A DNA stretch of 64,000 bases from Streptomyces camelliae (GCF_027625935.1 NZ_CP115300.1:5642001-5706000); one strand, 5' to 3'; positions 1 through 8,764 are shown, numbered from the stretch's first letter. Notes: generated by a model from the sequence alone, not told the origin. Numbers and translations: made by a program.

Positions 1-27
1 CTGGAGGAGCGGGGGGTGACGGCGTGA
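1..27 (+). CDS. sigU: 3' end of ECF sigma factor gene (probably sigU)
   Basis: Only the last eight codons (LEERGVTA) and the TGA stop are inside the window. The stop overlaps the ATG of the anti-sigma gene (TGATG), the usual arrangement for translationally coupled ECF sigma/anti-sigma pairs. The sigU assignment rests on the downstream gene and on the order anti-sigma, HelD helicase, malic enzyme, hup, murA, which matches my memory of S. coelicolor. The sigma domains themselves cannot be seen. Confidence 0.55.
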   Translation: MEERGVTA

Positions 28-860
28 TGAGCAACGGTTACGGGGGAATGCAGGGATATGGCCCTGGTGGTCCGGGTATGTCTGGGCCCATGAGTCCCGG
101 TTCAGGTTCTTCGGTGCCCAGCGAACACGAGACCGTCGGCGCCTATGCCCTCGGGATTCTCGATGACGCCGAGGCAACCGCTTTCGAGGCGCATCTCGCC
201 GGCTGCGAGTGGTGCGCCCAGCAGCTGGACGAGCTGGCCGGGATGGAGCCGATGCTCGCCGCGCTCGCGGATCTGCCGGGCTCCGGCAGTACGCCCGCGA
301 TCGGCGACTCGCTGTCCGCCAGGCCCAGCCCGCGGATCGTGGAGAAGCTGGTCGACGAGGTGGCGGAGAAGCGCGCCCAGAAGCGGCGCCGCTCCTTCTA
401 CATGATCGCCGCGGCCGCCGCGCTGATCATCGCCGGGCCGCTGGCCGCCATCGCCGCCAACAGCGGCAACAGCTCCGGCGGCGGGCAGGTCACCGCCTCG
501 TCCGCCCAGACGACGTTCTCCGCCATGCCCGACAAGAAGTCGGCCACCGACCCGGCGTCCCAGGCCAGCGCGACCGTCGCCATGGAGCAGAAGGAGTGGG
601 GCACCCAGGCCGTCCTGGAGCTGAAGAACGTCAAGGGGCCGCTCAAGTGCTCCCTGGTGGCCGTCGCCAAGAACGGACAGCGCGTGACCATGTCGTCGTG
701 GTCCGTCCCGAACTGGGGCTACGGCATCCCGGACGCGCAGACCGAGGAGTCCAAGAAACCGCTCTACATCGGCGGCGCCACGGCCTTCAAGCCGAACGAG
801 ATCGACCACTTCGAGGTCGTCACCTTCGAGGGCAAGAAGCTGGTGCAAGTGAACGCGTAG
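27..860 (+). CDS. rsuA: Membrane anti-sigma factor with zinc-binding motif (RsuA-like, RskA family)
   Basis: A 277-aa protein. After a Gly/Met/Pro-rich leader, residues about 35-80 form an anti-sigma zinc-binding domain with the HxxxCxxC motif (HLAGCEWC). One transmembrane helix lies near residues 125-145 (FYMIAAAAALIIAGPLAAIA). The rest is an extracytoplasmic RskA-type C-terminal domain. Such proteins hold an ECF sigma factor at the membrane until regulated proteolysis releases it. I chose the ATG at 27, coupled to the sigma stop; a GTG one codon upstream would add one residue. The family call is strong. The name rsuA (partner of SigU) is inferred from gene order. Confidence 0.85.
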   Translation: MSNGYGGMQGYGPGGPGMSGPMSPGSGSSVPSEHETVGAYALGILDDAEATAFEAHLAGCEWCAQQLDELAGMEPMLAALADLPGSGSTPAIGDSLSARPSPRIVEKLVDEVAEKRAQKRRRSFYMIAAAAALIIAGPLAAIAANSGNSSGGGQVTASSAQTTFSAMPDKKSATDPASQASATVAMEQKEWGTQAVLELKNVKGPLKCSLVAVAKNGQRVTMSSWSVPNWGYGIPDAQTEESKKPLYIGGATAFKPNEIDHFEVVTFEGKKLVQVNA

Positions 861-982
861 CGCCTGCGGCGGGCTTGGCCGGAATTGGTGCTGTTGGCAG
901 GGGGTGCCGCCTTATGGGGGCTGCGCCCCCAGGCCCCCCGTGCCGGATCCGGGTGCGTCCTGCCGTGCCTCGCCGGCGGGTC

Positions 983-1090
983 CGTCGTGGTTGTTCGCTC
1001 CCCCAAGTTCTCGGCTTCGCTCGAACAGCGGGGACCCCCATCGCGGCGGAGCCGCATATCGACACGGCCCCGCGCCCCTGGGGAGTTGTC
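983..1090 (+). repeat. Dispersed Streptomyces intergenic repeat, copy 1
   Basis: The 861-1159 gap holds no gene. It contains GGCTGCGCCCCC-type hairpin sequence and a block with GCGGCGGAGCCGCA, ATCGACAC and CCGCGCCCCT that recurs almost word for word at 5938-6010 and, in shorter form, at 43631-43690 (reversed) and 50671-50750. No promoter for the helicase gene stands out beyond a purine-rich Shine-Dalgarno stretch just before 1160. Confidence 0.6.
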
Positions 1091-1159
1091 CTGCCGTAGC
1101 TTTCATGGCGCCCCTTCGCGTACGGTTGACGGCTGCCCAGCACGTCAGAAGGGGGCCCG

Positions 1160-3508
1160 GTGGCCGCTCAGGTTCAGCAGTCCGCGGTCGGCTCGGTACA
1201 CGGCGCACACGATTCCGTCCGTGACCGGGAGATCAGCGTCGAACAGGAACACCTGGACCGGGTGTACCGGCGGCTGGAGGAGAAGATCCACGAGGCCGAG
1301 TTCCTGATGAACGACGCGGCCAAGCGCGGCCAGGTCGGCACCCCGGGTGCGCTGGCCGAGCGTGACGCGCAGGTCTTCCGGGCGGGGATCCATCTCAACC
1401 GGCTCAACAACGAGTTCGAGGACTTCCTCTTCGGGCGCATCGATCTTCTTCTCGGCAAGGACGGGAAGAAGGGGCCCGACGGGGCCTACACGGCGGTGGA
1501 GCCGGCCGAGGGTGCCGTGCGGGACGACAACACCGCCGACATCGCCGAGACCCTGCACATCGGCCGCATCGGTGTTCTCGACGAGGACTACGCGCCGCTG
1601 GTCATCGACTGGCGCGCGCCCGCCGCCGCGCCGTTCTACCGGTCCACCCCGGTCGACCCCGGGCGGGTCGTACGGCGCCGGGTCATCCGGTCCAAGGGGC
1701 GGCGCGTGCTCGGCGTCGAGGACGATCTGATGCGGCCCGAGCTGACCGCCCGCCTCGACGGCCGTGAGCTGCCCGTCATCGGCGACGGCGCCCTCATGGC
1801 CGCCCTCGGCCAGGCCCGCACCCACACCATGCGGGACATCGTCTCCTCCATCCAGGCCGAGCAGGACCTGGTGATCCGGGCTCCCGCCGCCTCGATCACC
1901 TACGTCGAGGGTGGACCCGGGACGGGGAAGACCGCCGTCGCGCTGCACCGGGCCGCCTATCTCCTGTACCAGGACCGCCGGCGGTACGCCGGTGGCATCC
2001 TCATCGTCTCGCCGACCCCGCTCCTCGTGGCGTACACCGAGGGCGTACTGCCCTCGCTCGGTGAGGAGGGCCAGGTCGCCATCCGCGCCATCGGCTCGCT
2101 GGTCGACGGCGTGGAGGCGACCCTGTACGACTCCCCGTCCGTGGCCCGCGCCAAGGGCTCGTACCGGATGCTGAAGGTGCTGCGGAAGGCGGCCCGGGGC
2201 GCCCTGGAGCTGGGTCCCACCAGCCGTGACGAGGACGCCGAGCCGCAGCGGACGGTCACCGGTCCGCCCACCCGCCTCCGCGTCGTCGCCTTCGGGCGCC
2301 GCCTGGAGCTGGAGGCGGCCGAGCTGGAACACGTCCGCCGCACCGCCCTCGGCGGCACCGCGCCCGTGAATCTGCTCCGCCCGCGCGCCCGCAAGCTGCT
2401 GCTGGACGCGCTGTGGGCGCGGTCCGGCGCGGCCGGCCGGCACACCGACCCGGAGCTGGCCGCCGAACTGCGCTCCTCCTTCGACGAGGACGTCGCGTCC
2501 GAGGACTCCTTCCTCGCCTTCCTCGACGCCTGGTGGCCCGAGCTGACCCCGCAGCGAGTCCTCGCCGCCATGGCCGACGAGAAGCGGCTCGGCCGCTGGG
2601 CCCGGCGGATCCTCAACCCCGGTGAGGTCCGCAGGGTCGCCCGCTCGCTGAAGCGGGACGGGCACACCGTGCACGACATCGCCCTGCTGGACGAGCTCCA
2701 GGCGATCCTCGGCCTCCCGGCCCGCCCGAAGAAGAAGCGCGAGCTCGACCCGCTGGACCACCTCACCGGGCTGGAGGAGCTGATGCCGGTGCGCGAGGAG
2801 TCGCAGCGCGAGCGGGCCGAGCGGCTCGCGCAGGAGCGCACCGAGTACGCGCACGTCATCGTGGACGAGGCGCAGGACCTCACGCCGATGCAGTGGCGGA
2901 TGGTCGGCCGCCGTGGCCGGCACGCCACCTGGACGGTCGTCGGGGACCCCGCCCAGTCCTCCTGGTCCGACCCGGACGAGGCGGCCGAGGCCCGCGACGA
3001 GGCCCTCGGCACCCGGCCCCGGCGCCGCTTCCAGCTCACCGTGAACTACCGCAACCCGGCCGAGATCGCCGAGCTGGCCGCCAAGGTGCTCGCCCTGGCC
3101 ATGCCCGGCGCCGAGGCGCCCAGCGCGGTGCGGTCCACCGGGGTCGAGCCGCGCTTCACCGTCGTAGGAGAGTCGCTGGGGGCGGCCGTGCGGGCCGAGG
3201 CCGAGCGGCTGCTGGACCTCGTCGACGGCACCGTCGGCGTGGTCGTCGCGATGAACCGGCGCGAGGAGGCCCGGCGCTGGCTGGCCGGGCTCGGCGACCG
3301 GGTGGTGGCGCTCGGCAGCCTGGAGGCCAAGGGCCTGGAGTACGACGCGACCGTGGTCGTCTCTCCCGCGGAGATCGCCGACGAGTCACCGGCGGGGCTG
3401 CGCGTGCTGTACGTGGCGCTGACCCGGGCCACCCAGCAGCTGACGGTGGTCTCCGGGGAGCGGGACGAGCCGGACGCGGCCGGAGTACCGGACCTTCTGC
3501 GGGACTGA
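1160..3508 (+). CDS. HelD-type UvrD/Rep superfamily 1 helicase-like ATPase
   Basis: A 782-aa protein with SF1 motifs: Walker A GGPGTGKT near residue 252, Walker B VDEAQD near 567, GDPAQSSW, and the C-terminal LTVNYRNPAEI and LYVALTRATQQL blocks. A long N-terminal coiled-coil-like region (residues 25-110) and a large insertion between motifs I and II are typical of HelD. HelD proteins bind RNA polymerase and clear stalled or nucleic-acid-bound complexes; some actinobacterial members protect against rifampicin. The GTG at 1160 follows AGAAGGGGG. This could be annotated as a generic ATP-dependent DNA helicase; the HelD call rests on overall layout and length. Confidence 0.85.
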   Translation: MAAQVQQSAVGSVHGAHDSVRDREISVEQEHLDRVYRRLEEKIHEAEFLMNDAAKRGQVGTPGALAERDAQVFRAGIHLNRLNNEFEDFLFGRIDLLLGKDGKKGPDGAYTAVEPAEGAVRDDNTADIAETLHIGRIGVLDEDYAPLVIDWRAPAAAPFYRSTPVDPGRVVRRRVIRSKGRRVLGVEDDLMRPELTARLDGRELPVIGDGALMAALGQARTHTMRDIVSSIQAEQDLVIRAPAASITYVEGGPGTGKTAVALHRAAYLLYQDRRRYAGGILIVSPTPLLVAYTEGVLPSLGEEGQVAIRAIGSLVDGVEATLYDSPSVARAKGSYRMLKVLRKAARGALELGPTSRDEDAEPQRTVTGPPTRLRVVAFGRRLELEAAELEHVRRTALGGTAPVNLLRPRARKLLLDALWARSGAAGRHTDPELAAELRSSFDEDVASEDSFLAFLDAWWPELTPQRVLAAMADEKRLGRWARRILNPGEVRRVARSLKRDGHTVHDIALLDELQAILGLPARPKKKRELDPLDHLTGLEELMPVREESQRERAERLAQERTEYAHVIVDEAQDLTPMQWRMVGRRGRHATWTVVGDPAQSSWSDPDEAAEARDEALGTRPRRRFQLTVNYRNPAEIAELAAKVLALAMPGAEAPSAVRSTGVEPRFTVVGESLGAAVRAEAERLLDLVDGTVGVVVAMNRREEARRWLAGLGDRVVALGSLEAKGLEYDATVVVSPAEIADESPAGLRVLYVALTRATQQLTVVSGERDEPDAAGVPDLLRD

Positions 3509-3594
3509 CGGGACCGACGGGACCGGCGGACTGAGTTTTCTGTGAACTGTCCGCAGGAGGAATGGCCCTGGGCATCCGTTTGTTAGCCTGGGTA

Positions 3595-3728
3595 CGGCAC
3601 CGGCCCGATCCAAGCCCCCGGGCCCAACCTTTGTCCCTGCGAGGGACCACTTGCCGCGAGGCGAGCATGGCGGGTCGGTGTCATAAAGCATGAGAGAGGC
3701 CCACGTCCGATGTGACGTGGGCCTCTTT
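3595..3728 (+). ncRNA. Candidate small RNA or leader upstream of malic enzyme gene
   Basis: The 3509-3890 gap has a possible -10 hexamer TAGCCT at 3584-3589, a small hairpin (GTCCCT/AGGGAC near 3633-3647) and then a perfect intrinsic terminator ending at 3728, still 162 bp before the malic enzyme start. A terminator there cannot serve that gene and is rather far from the helicase stop (187 bp). A discrete transcript of about 130 nt is therefore a reasonable reading. The -35 region is poor and no RNA family was recognised. Confidence 0.35.
3695..3728 (+). terminator. Strong intrinsic terminator
   Basis: Perfect 13-bp stem AGAGGCCCACGTC / GACGTGGGCCTCT (3695-3707 and 3714-3726) with a 6-nt loop, followed by TTT CC TT. 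Confidence 0.85.
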
Positions 3729-3890
3729 CCTTGTCTGATCGTTTCTCGTATGGTGGAAGTGGTTTTCCGAAACCGGCCACCGCTCATGAACAAAACGTCC
3801 GCAACCCCAGGCGACTACCGCGTACTCCGCGGTAGGTGCGACGATCGGACAGCACAACTCGCGACACGGTGAAAGCAGAGGAAGTCGGCC

Positions 3891-5306
3891 ATGGCAACGG
3901 CGCCCAGCGTCTCCTACTCGATGACCATCCGGCTGGAGGTGCCCGCGAGCGGAACGGCCGTCTCGCAGCTCACCACCGCCGTGGAGTCCTCCGGAGGCTC
4001 GGTGACGGGCCTCGACGTCACCGCGTCCGGGCACGAGAAGCTCCGTATCGACGTCACCATCGCGGCGACCTCCACGGCCCACGCCGAGGAGATCGTCGAG
4101 AAGCTGCGCGGTATCGAGGGCGTCACTCTCGGCAAGGTCTCCGACCGTACGTTCCTGATGCACCTCGGCGGCAAGATCGAGATGCAGTCCAAGCACCCCA
4201 TCCGCAACCGTGACGACCTGTCCATGGTCTACACGCCGGGTGTGGCCCGCGTCTGCATGGCGATCGCCCAGAACCCCGAGGACGCCCGCCGCCTCACCAT
4301 CAAGCGCAACTCCGTTGCGGTCGTGACGGACGGCTCCGCCGTGCTGGGCCTCGGCAACATCGGCCCCAAGGCGGCCCTGCCCGTCATGGAGGGCAAGGCG
4401 GCCCTCTTCAAGCGCTTCGCCGGCATCGACGCCTGGCCGATCTGCCTGGACACCCAGGACACCGATGCGATCGTGGAGATCGTCAAGGCGATCGCCCCGG
4501 GCTTCGCCGGCATCAACCTGGAGGACATCTCCGCGCCGCGCTGCTTCGAGATCGAGGCCCGCCTGCGCGAGGCCCTCGACATCCCGGTCTTCCACGACGA
4601 CCAGCACGGCACCGCCATCGTCGTCCTCGCCGCCCTCACCAACGCCCTGCGCGTCACGGCCAAGGCCATCGAGAACATCCGGGTCGTCATGTCCGGCGCC
4701 GGCGCGGCCGGTACGGCCATCCTCAAGCTGCTGCTCGCCGCCGGCGTGAAGAACGCCGTCGTCGCCGACATCCACGGTGTCGTGCACGCCGGCCGCGCCG
4801 ACCTGGTGGACGCCCCGGCCGACTCGGCGCTGCGCTGGATCGCCGACAACACCAACCCCGAGGGCCTGACCGGCACCCTGAAGGAGGCTGTGCGCGGCGC
4901 CGACGTCTTCATCGGCGTCTCGGCCCCGAACGTCCTCGACGGCGACGACGTGGCCGCCATGGCCGACGGCGCCATCGTGTTCGCGCTCGCGAACCCCGAC
5001 CCCGAGGTGGACCCGGCGATCGCCCGCCAGACGGCGGCCGTCGTGGCCACCGGCCGCTCCGACTTCCCGAACCAGATCAACAACGTGCTGGTCTTCCCGG
5101 GTGTCTTCCGCGGCCTGCTGGACGCCCAGTCCCGCACCGTCAACACCGAGATGATGCTCGCCGCCGCGCAGGCCCTCGCCGACGTGGTGACCGAGGACGA
5201 GCTGAACCCGAACTACATCATCCCGAGCGTCTTCAACGACAAGGTCGCGGGCGCCGTGGCGGGCGCGGTGCGCGAGGCCGCGAAGGCGGCGGGCGCGACG
5301 GCCTAG
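3891..5306 (+). CDS. NAD-dependent malic enzyme with N-terminal ACT domain
   Basis: A 471-aa protein. Residues about 8-80 are an ACT-like regulatory domain. The malic N-terminal domain follows (YTPGVARVC near residue 113, TDGSAVLGLGNIGP, MEGKAALFKRFAGI), then the NAD-binding domain (FHDDQHGTA, SGAGAAGTAI). It catalyses oxidative decarboxylation of L-malate to pyruvate in the cytoplasm and feeds gluconeogenesis, NADH supply and acetyl-CoA. The ATG at 3891 has a good GAGGAAG ribosome-binding site. Cofactor preference for NAD is inferred from similarity to the ACT-bearing Streptomyces enzyme next to hup; sequence alone does not prove it. Confidence 0.92.
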   Translation: MATAPSVSYSMTIRLEVPASGTAVSQLTTAVESSGGSVTGLDVTASGHEKLRIDVTIAATSTAHAEEIVEKLRGIEGVTLGKVSDRTFLMHLGGKIEMQSKHPIRNRDDLSMVYTPGVARVCMAIAQNPEDARRLTIKRNSVAVVTDGSAVLGLGNIGPKAALPVMEGKAALFKRFAGIDAWPICLDTQDTDAIVEIVKAIAPGFAGINLEDISAPRCFEIEARLREALDIPVFHDDQHGTAIVVLAALTNALRVTAKAIENIRVVMSGAGAAGTAILKLLLAAGVKNAVVADIHGVVHAGRADLVDAPADSALRWIADNTNPEGLTGTLKEAVRGADVFIGVSAPNVLDGDDVAAMADGAIVFALANPDPEVDPAIARQTAAVVATGRSDFPNQINNVLVFPGVFRGLLDAQSRTVNTEMMLAAAQALADVVTEDELNPNYIIPSVFNDKVAGAVAGAVREAAKAAGATA

Positions 5307-5323
5307 CCACCTCGTGACGTACT

Positions 5324-5362
5324 GTGCAGGGGCTGTGAGGATCACCACGACGGCCCCTGCAC
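5324..5362 (+). terminator. Terminator-like hairpin after malic enzyme
   Basis: Inverted repeat GTGCAGGGGC (5324-5333) and GCCCCTGCAC (5353-5362), 18 bp beyond the stop codon. There is no U-tract, as is common in Streptomyces. Confidence 0.6.
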
Positions 5363-5595
5363 CGGCGCGTCGTGGAACCAGCCGATGCCGGGCGCCCTCT
5401 AGGGTGACGCCGAGCGGGCGCTTTTCGTGTGACTCCCCAGGGTGTTCTCACGACTCCTACGGGTGCCGGATTGGCTTTCCCGCCGCAGGTAGGGGCAGGA
5501 TGCGTCCCTGGGCGCGAGCGCATCGGCATCGCAGTGCCTGGGCGGCTCCGCCGCGTGGCACACCCCAACGGCAAGAAAAACACGGGAGTAACAAC

Positions 5596-5877
5596 ATGAA
5601 CCGCAGTGAGCTGGTGGCCGCGCTGGCCGACCGCGCCGAGGTGACCCGCAAGGACGCCGACGCCGTGCTGGCCGCGTTCGCCGAGACCGTCGGCGAGATC
5701 GTCTCCAAGGGCGACGAGAAGGTCACCATCCCCGGCTTCCTGACCTTCGAGCGCACCCACCGTGCCGCTCGCACCGCGCGCAACCCGCAGACCGGCGAGC
5801 CCATCAACATCCCCGCCGGCTACAGCGTGAAGGTCACCGCGGGCAGCAAGCTCAAGGAAGCGGCCAAGGGCAAGTAA
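5596..5877 (+). CDS. hup: HU-family histone-like DNA-binding protein
   Basis: A 93-aa protein starting MNRSELVAALADRAEV, with the classic HU/IHF fold and the beta-arm signature (GFLTFERTHRAARTARNPQTG, then INIPA). It is a nucleoid protein that bends and compacts DNA as a homodimer. I rejected a longer open frame starting at 5314 because family length and a CGGGAG ribosome-binding site 8 nt before ATG 5596 fix the start. About 290 bp of upstream sequence (5307-5595) suggests a long leader. This is the short form without the lysine-rich tail of HupS. Confidence 0.96.
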   Translation: MNRSELVAALADRAEVTRKDADAVLAAFAETVGEIVSKGDEKVTIPGFLTFERTHRAARTARNPQTGEPINIPAGYSVKVTAGSKLKEAAKGK

Positions 5878-5937
5878 GCGCTCCGCTTCGGGCGCCGGTC
5901 CACTGGGAGCGCCGTTCGATGTGAGCGCCGTGGGCAG

Positions 5938-6010
5938 TGTTGTCTGTGGCTGGTCGCTCCCACGCGGCGGAGCCGCAGATCGACACAGTCCCGCGCCCCT
6001 TCGGGGCGCG
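5938..6010 (+). repeat. Dispersed Streptomyces intergenic repeat, copy 2
   Basis: Contains GTGGCTGGTCGCTCCCACG, GCGGCGGAGCCGCAG, ATCGACACAGTCCCGCGCCCC and a TTCGGGGCGCG end, matching 983-1090 and partly 43631-43690 and 50671-50750. It sits between hup and the murA terminator. Confidence 0.6.
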
Positions 6011-6030
6011 TCCACAGCGGGCGTGGACAA

Positions 6031-6075
6031 CGACAATGGGGCGGCCCCTTTCGCCAAGGGGCCGCCCCATTGTCG
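6031..6075. terminator. Bidirectional terminator between hup and murA
   Basis: Perfect 20-bp inverted repeat, arms 6031-6050 and 6056-6075, with a 5-nt loop. It lies between convergent genes and is suited to stopping transcription from both sides. Confidence 0.85.
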
Positions 6076-6166
6076 TAGCGACGCTGTGCCTGTCCGGGGG
6101 GCAACCCCCGGACCCCCGGCCGGGGCGGTGCTGCCCCGGGCCGGAGTGGTGCGAAGATGCCGACGG

Positions 6167-7507
6167 TCAGCCGAGCGCCTTGCCGGGAAGCTCCACCTTG
6201 GCTCCCAGTTCCACGAGCTTCTCCATGAAGTTCTCGTAGCCGCGGTTGATGAGGTCGATGCCGTGGACGCGGGACGTGCCCTCGGCCGCCAGGGCGGCGA
6301 TGAGGTACGAGAAGCCGCCGCGCAGGTCGGGGATGACCAGGTCGGCGCCCTGGAGCTTGGTCGGGCCCGACACCACCGCGGAGTGCAGGAAGTTGCGCTG
6401 GCCGAAGCGGCAGTCGGAGCCGCCCAGGCACTCGCGGTACAGCTGGATGTGGGCGCCCATCTGGTTCAGGGCCGAGGTGAAGCCCAGCCGGGACTCGTAG
6501 ACCGTCTCGTGGATGATGGACAGCCCCGTGGCCTGCGTCAGGGCCACCACCAGCGGCTGCTGCCAGTCGGTCTGGAAACCGGGGTGCACGTCCGTCTCCA
6601 GCGCGATGGACTTCAGCTGGCCGCCCGGGTGCCAGAAGCGGATGCCCTCGTCGTCGATCTCGAAGGCGCCGCCCACCTTCCGGTAGGTGTTCAGGAACGT
6701 CATCATCGAGCGCTGCTGGGCGCCGCGGACGTAGATGTTGCCGTTGGTCGCGAGCGCCGCCGAGGCCCAGGACGCGGCCTCCAGGCGGTCGGAGAGGGCG
6801 CGGTGGGTGTAGCCGCCGAGGCTCTCCACACCGGTGATGCGGATCGTGCGGTCGGTGTCCATCGCGATGATCGCGCCCATCTTCTGCAGCACGCAGATGA
6901 GGTCCTCGATCTCCGGCTCGACGGCCGCGTTGGACAACTCGGTGACGCCCTCGGCCAGTACGGCCGTCAGCAGCACCTGCTCGGTCGCGCCCACGGAGGG
7001 GTAGGGCAGGCGGATCTTCGTGCCGCGCAGGCCCTTCGGCGCCTCCAGGTACTGCCCGTCGGCCCGCTTCTCGATCGTCGCGCCGAACTGCCGCAGCACG
7101 TCGAAGTGGAAGTCGATCGGCCGGCCGCCGATGTCGCAGCCGCCGAGGCCCGGGATGAACGCGTGGCCGAGACGGTGCAGCAGGGGGCCGCAGAAGAGGA
7201 TCGGGATACGGCTGGAACCGGCGTGGGCATCGATGTCAGCCACGTTGGCGCTCTCGACGTACGTCGGGTCCATGATCAGCTCGCCGGGCTCGTCGCCGGG
7301 ACGGACCGTCACCCCGTGCAGCTGAAGCAGGCCGCGCACGACGCGCACGTCACGGATGTCCGGAACATTGCGCAGTCGGCTCGGGCCGCTGCCGAGCAGG
7401 GCTGCGACCATGGCCTTCGGTACGAGGTTCTTCGCACCGCGGACACGGATCTCGCCCTCAAGCGGGGTTCCGCCGTGGACAAGCAGGACATCGTCGTTGA
7501 CGGTCAT
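6167..7507 (-). CDS. murA: UDP-N-acetylglucosamine 1-carboxyvinyltransferase (MurA)
   Basis: A 446-aa EPSP-synthase-fold enzyme that transfers enolpyruvate from PEP to UDP-GlcNAc, the first committed step of peptidoglycan synthesis. Visible landmarks are GAKNLV (Lys26, the active-site lysine region), the GLGGCDIGGRPID loop with Cys124, and the C-terminal LINRGYENFMEKL. Cys124 corresponds to the cysteine attacked by fosfomycin; it is retained here, unlike the Asp of intrinsically resistant mycobacterial MurA. Start is ATG at 7507. The gene converges on hup across a strong shared terminator. Confidence 0.96.
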   Translation of the reverse strand: MTVNDDVLLVHGGTPLEGEIRVRGAKNLVPKAMVAALLGSGPSRLRNVPDIRDVRVVRGLLQLHGVTVRPGDEPGELIMDPTYVESANVADIDAHAGSSRIPILFCGPLLHRLGHAFIPGLGGCDIGGRPIDFHFDVLRQFGATIEKRADGQYLEAPKGLRGTKIRLPYPSVGATEQVLLTAVLAEGVTELSNAAVEPEIEDLICVLQKMGAIIAMDTDRTIRITGVESLGGYTHRALSDRLEAASWASAALATNGNIYVRGAQQRSMMTFLNTYRKVGGAFEIDDEGIRFWHPGGQLKSIALETDVHPGFQTDWQQPLVVALTQATGLSIIHETVYESRLGFTSALNQMGAHIQLYRECLGGSDCRFGQRNFLHSAVVSGPTKLQGADLVIPDLRGGFSYLIAALAAEGTSRVHGIDLINRGYENFMEKLVELGAKVELPGKALG

Positions 7508-7789
7508 GAATCTCGCGTTCCGATGAGTTGGGCAGGGGGCGGCCGATCACTGTTTGCGCGCGGGCCGGGAGAGACAGCGTAGTCGCCGATCACCCCCCGT
7601 TCGTAAGCCCAAGGACTGCCAAGGATCGTCATAACTGTGTGACAACACGAACCGTGCGCTATCGGGCACATGGGGTCACCGGAGGCGGGCGTGTGCCGGG
7701 CCTCGCCTACCTGGGCGCTGAGCTGCGCACCCCTGTTTGCCCCCGCATTGGCTCCCCACACCCGGCGAATATGCGGGATCATGTCTGGC

Positions 7790-8362
7790 ATGACCGAGGT
7801 GTCCTCGCTCACAGGGCGGCTGCTCGTGGCCACACCCGCTCTGGCGGACCCGAACTTCGACCGTGCGGTGGTGCTCCTTCTCGACCACGACGAGGAGGGC
7901 TCCCTCGGTGTCGTCCTCAACCGCCCCACCCCGGTGGACGTGGGGGACATCCTGGAAGGCTGGGCCGACCTCGCCGGTGAGCCCGGGGTGGTCTTCCAGG
8001 GCGGCCCCGTCTCGCTGGACTCGGCACTCGGCGTCGCGGTCATACCGGGCGGCGCGAACGGCGACCGCGCCCCGCTCGGCTGGCGCCGGGTGCACGGCGC
8101 GATCGGCCTGGTCGACCTGGAGGCCCCGCCGGAGCTGCTCGCCTCGGCCCTCGGCTCCCTGCGCATCTTCGCCGGGTACGCCGGCTGGGGCCCCGGACAG
8201 CTGGAGGACGAGCTGGTCGAGGGGGCCTGGTACGTGGTCGAGTCCGAGCCCGGCGACGTCTCCTCGCCGGCTCCGGAACGGCTGTGGCGCGAGGTGCTGC
8301 GCCGTCAGCGCAACGAGCTGGCGATGGTGGCCACATACCCGGACGACCCTTCGCTCAACTGA
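7790..8362 (+). CDS. YqgE/AlgH family protein (DUF179)
   Basis: A 190-aa protein beginning MTEVSSLTGRLLVATPALAD, with the family blocks DPNFDRAVVLLLDHDEEGSLGV, LNRPT, FQGGPV and FAGYAGWGPGQLE. Function is unknown. The family is widespread, cytoplasmic and usually encoded alone. An ATG at 7781, three codons upstream and preceded by GCGGGAT, is an equally possible start. A much longer open frame from 7670 is not supported by family length. Confidence 0.88.
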   Translation: MTEVSSLTGRLLVATPALADPNFDRAVVLLLDHDEEGSLGVVLNRPTPVDVGDILEGWADLAGEPGVVFQGGPVSLDSALGVAVIPGGANGDRAPLGWRRVHGAIGLVDLEAPPELLASALGSLRIFAGYAGWGPGQLEDELVEGAWYVVESEPGDVSSPAPERLWREVLRRQRNELAMVATYPDDPSLN

Positions 8363-8391
8363 TGCCTGTGCGCTTCAGTACCCTGGGCGGT

Positions 8392-8673
8392 ATGAGCACT
8401 CTTGAGCCCGAGCGCGGGACTGGTACGGGGACCCTCGTAGAGCCGACGCCACAGGTGTCCCACGGCGACGGCGACCACGAGCGCTTCGCCCACTACGTCC
8501 AGAAGGACAAGATCATGGCGAGCGCCCTCGACGGGACCCCCGTCGTGGCGCTGTGCGGCAAGGTGTGGGTGCCCGGCCGCGACCCGAAGAAGTACCCCGT
8601 GTGCCCCATGTGCAAGGAGATCTACGAGTCCATGGGCAGCGGCGGCGACGACAAGGGCGGCGACAAGAAGTAG
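8392..8673 (+). CDS. DUF3039 protein, probable zinc-binding
   Basis: A 93-aa acidic actinobacterial protein: MSTLEPERGTGTGTLVEPT, then HERFAHYVQKDKIMASAL, a Cys in VVALCGKVW, a CPMC pair and a Gly/Lys-rich tail. The three cysteines plus His suggest a small zinc-binding fold. Function is unknown. It lies 29 bp after yqgE and probably shares its transcript; a terminator follows. Confidence 0.82.
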   Translation: MSTLEPERGTGTGTLVEPTPQVSHGDGDHERFAHYVQKDKIMASALDGTPVVALCGKVWVPGRDPKKYPVCPMCKEIYESMGSGGDDKGGDKK

Positions 8674-8697
8674 TCCCCCTGCCGTCCGACGTTCCTG

Positions 8698-8736
8698 AAG
8701 CCCTCGGGGCGCGCTCCGGCGCATCCCGAGGGCTTT
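8698..8736 (+). terminator. Intrinsic terminator after the DUF3039 gene
   Basis: Arms AAGCCCTCGGG (8698-8708) and CCCGAGGGCTT (8725-8735), followed by TT. Confidence 0.8.
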
Positions 8737-8748
8737 CGCGTGTCGGGA

Positions 8749-8764
8749 AGTGGTGCAGACCTCT
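8749..8764 (+). promoter_or_regulatory. DasR-responsive element (dre)-like operator
   Basis: AGTGGTGCAGACCTCT matches the DasR consensus A(G/C)TGGTCTAGACCA(G/C)T at 13 of 16 positions and lies 96 bp upstream of a GH20 hexosaminidase. DasR is the GntR-family GlcNAc-responsive regulator of Streptomyces chitin/GlcNAc genes, so context supports the match. Confidence 0.65.

Noticed and set aside
1145..2923. 592-aa open frame antisense to the helicase gene
   Set aside because: It is the mirror image of a strongly biased GC-rich gene; the translation is Gly/Val/Arg/Asp-rich low complexity with no family.
3878..3890. Riboswitch in the malic enzyme leader
   Set aside because: No conserved riboswitch sequence was seen; the only structured part ends in a terminator far upstream.
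5314..5595. N-terminal extension of the HU gene
   Set aside because: HU proteins begin MNRSELVAALA; the good ribosome-binding site and family length place the start at 5596.
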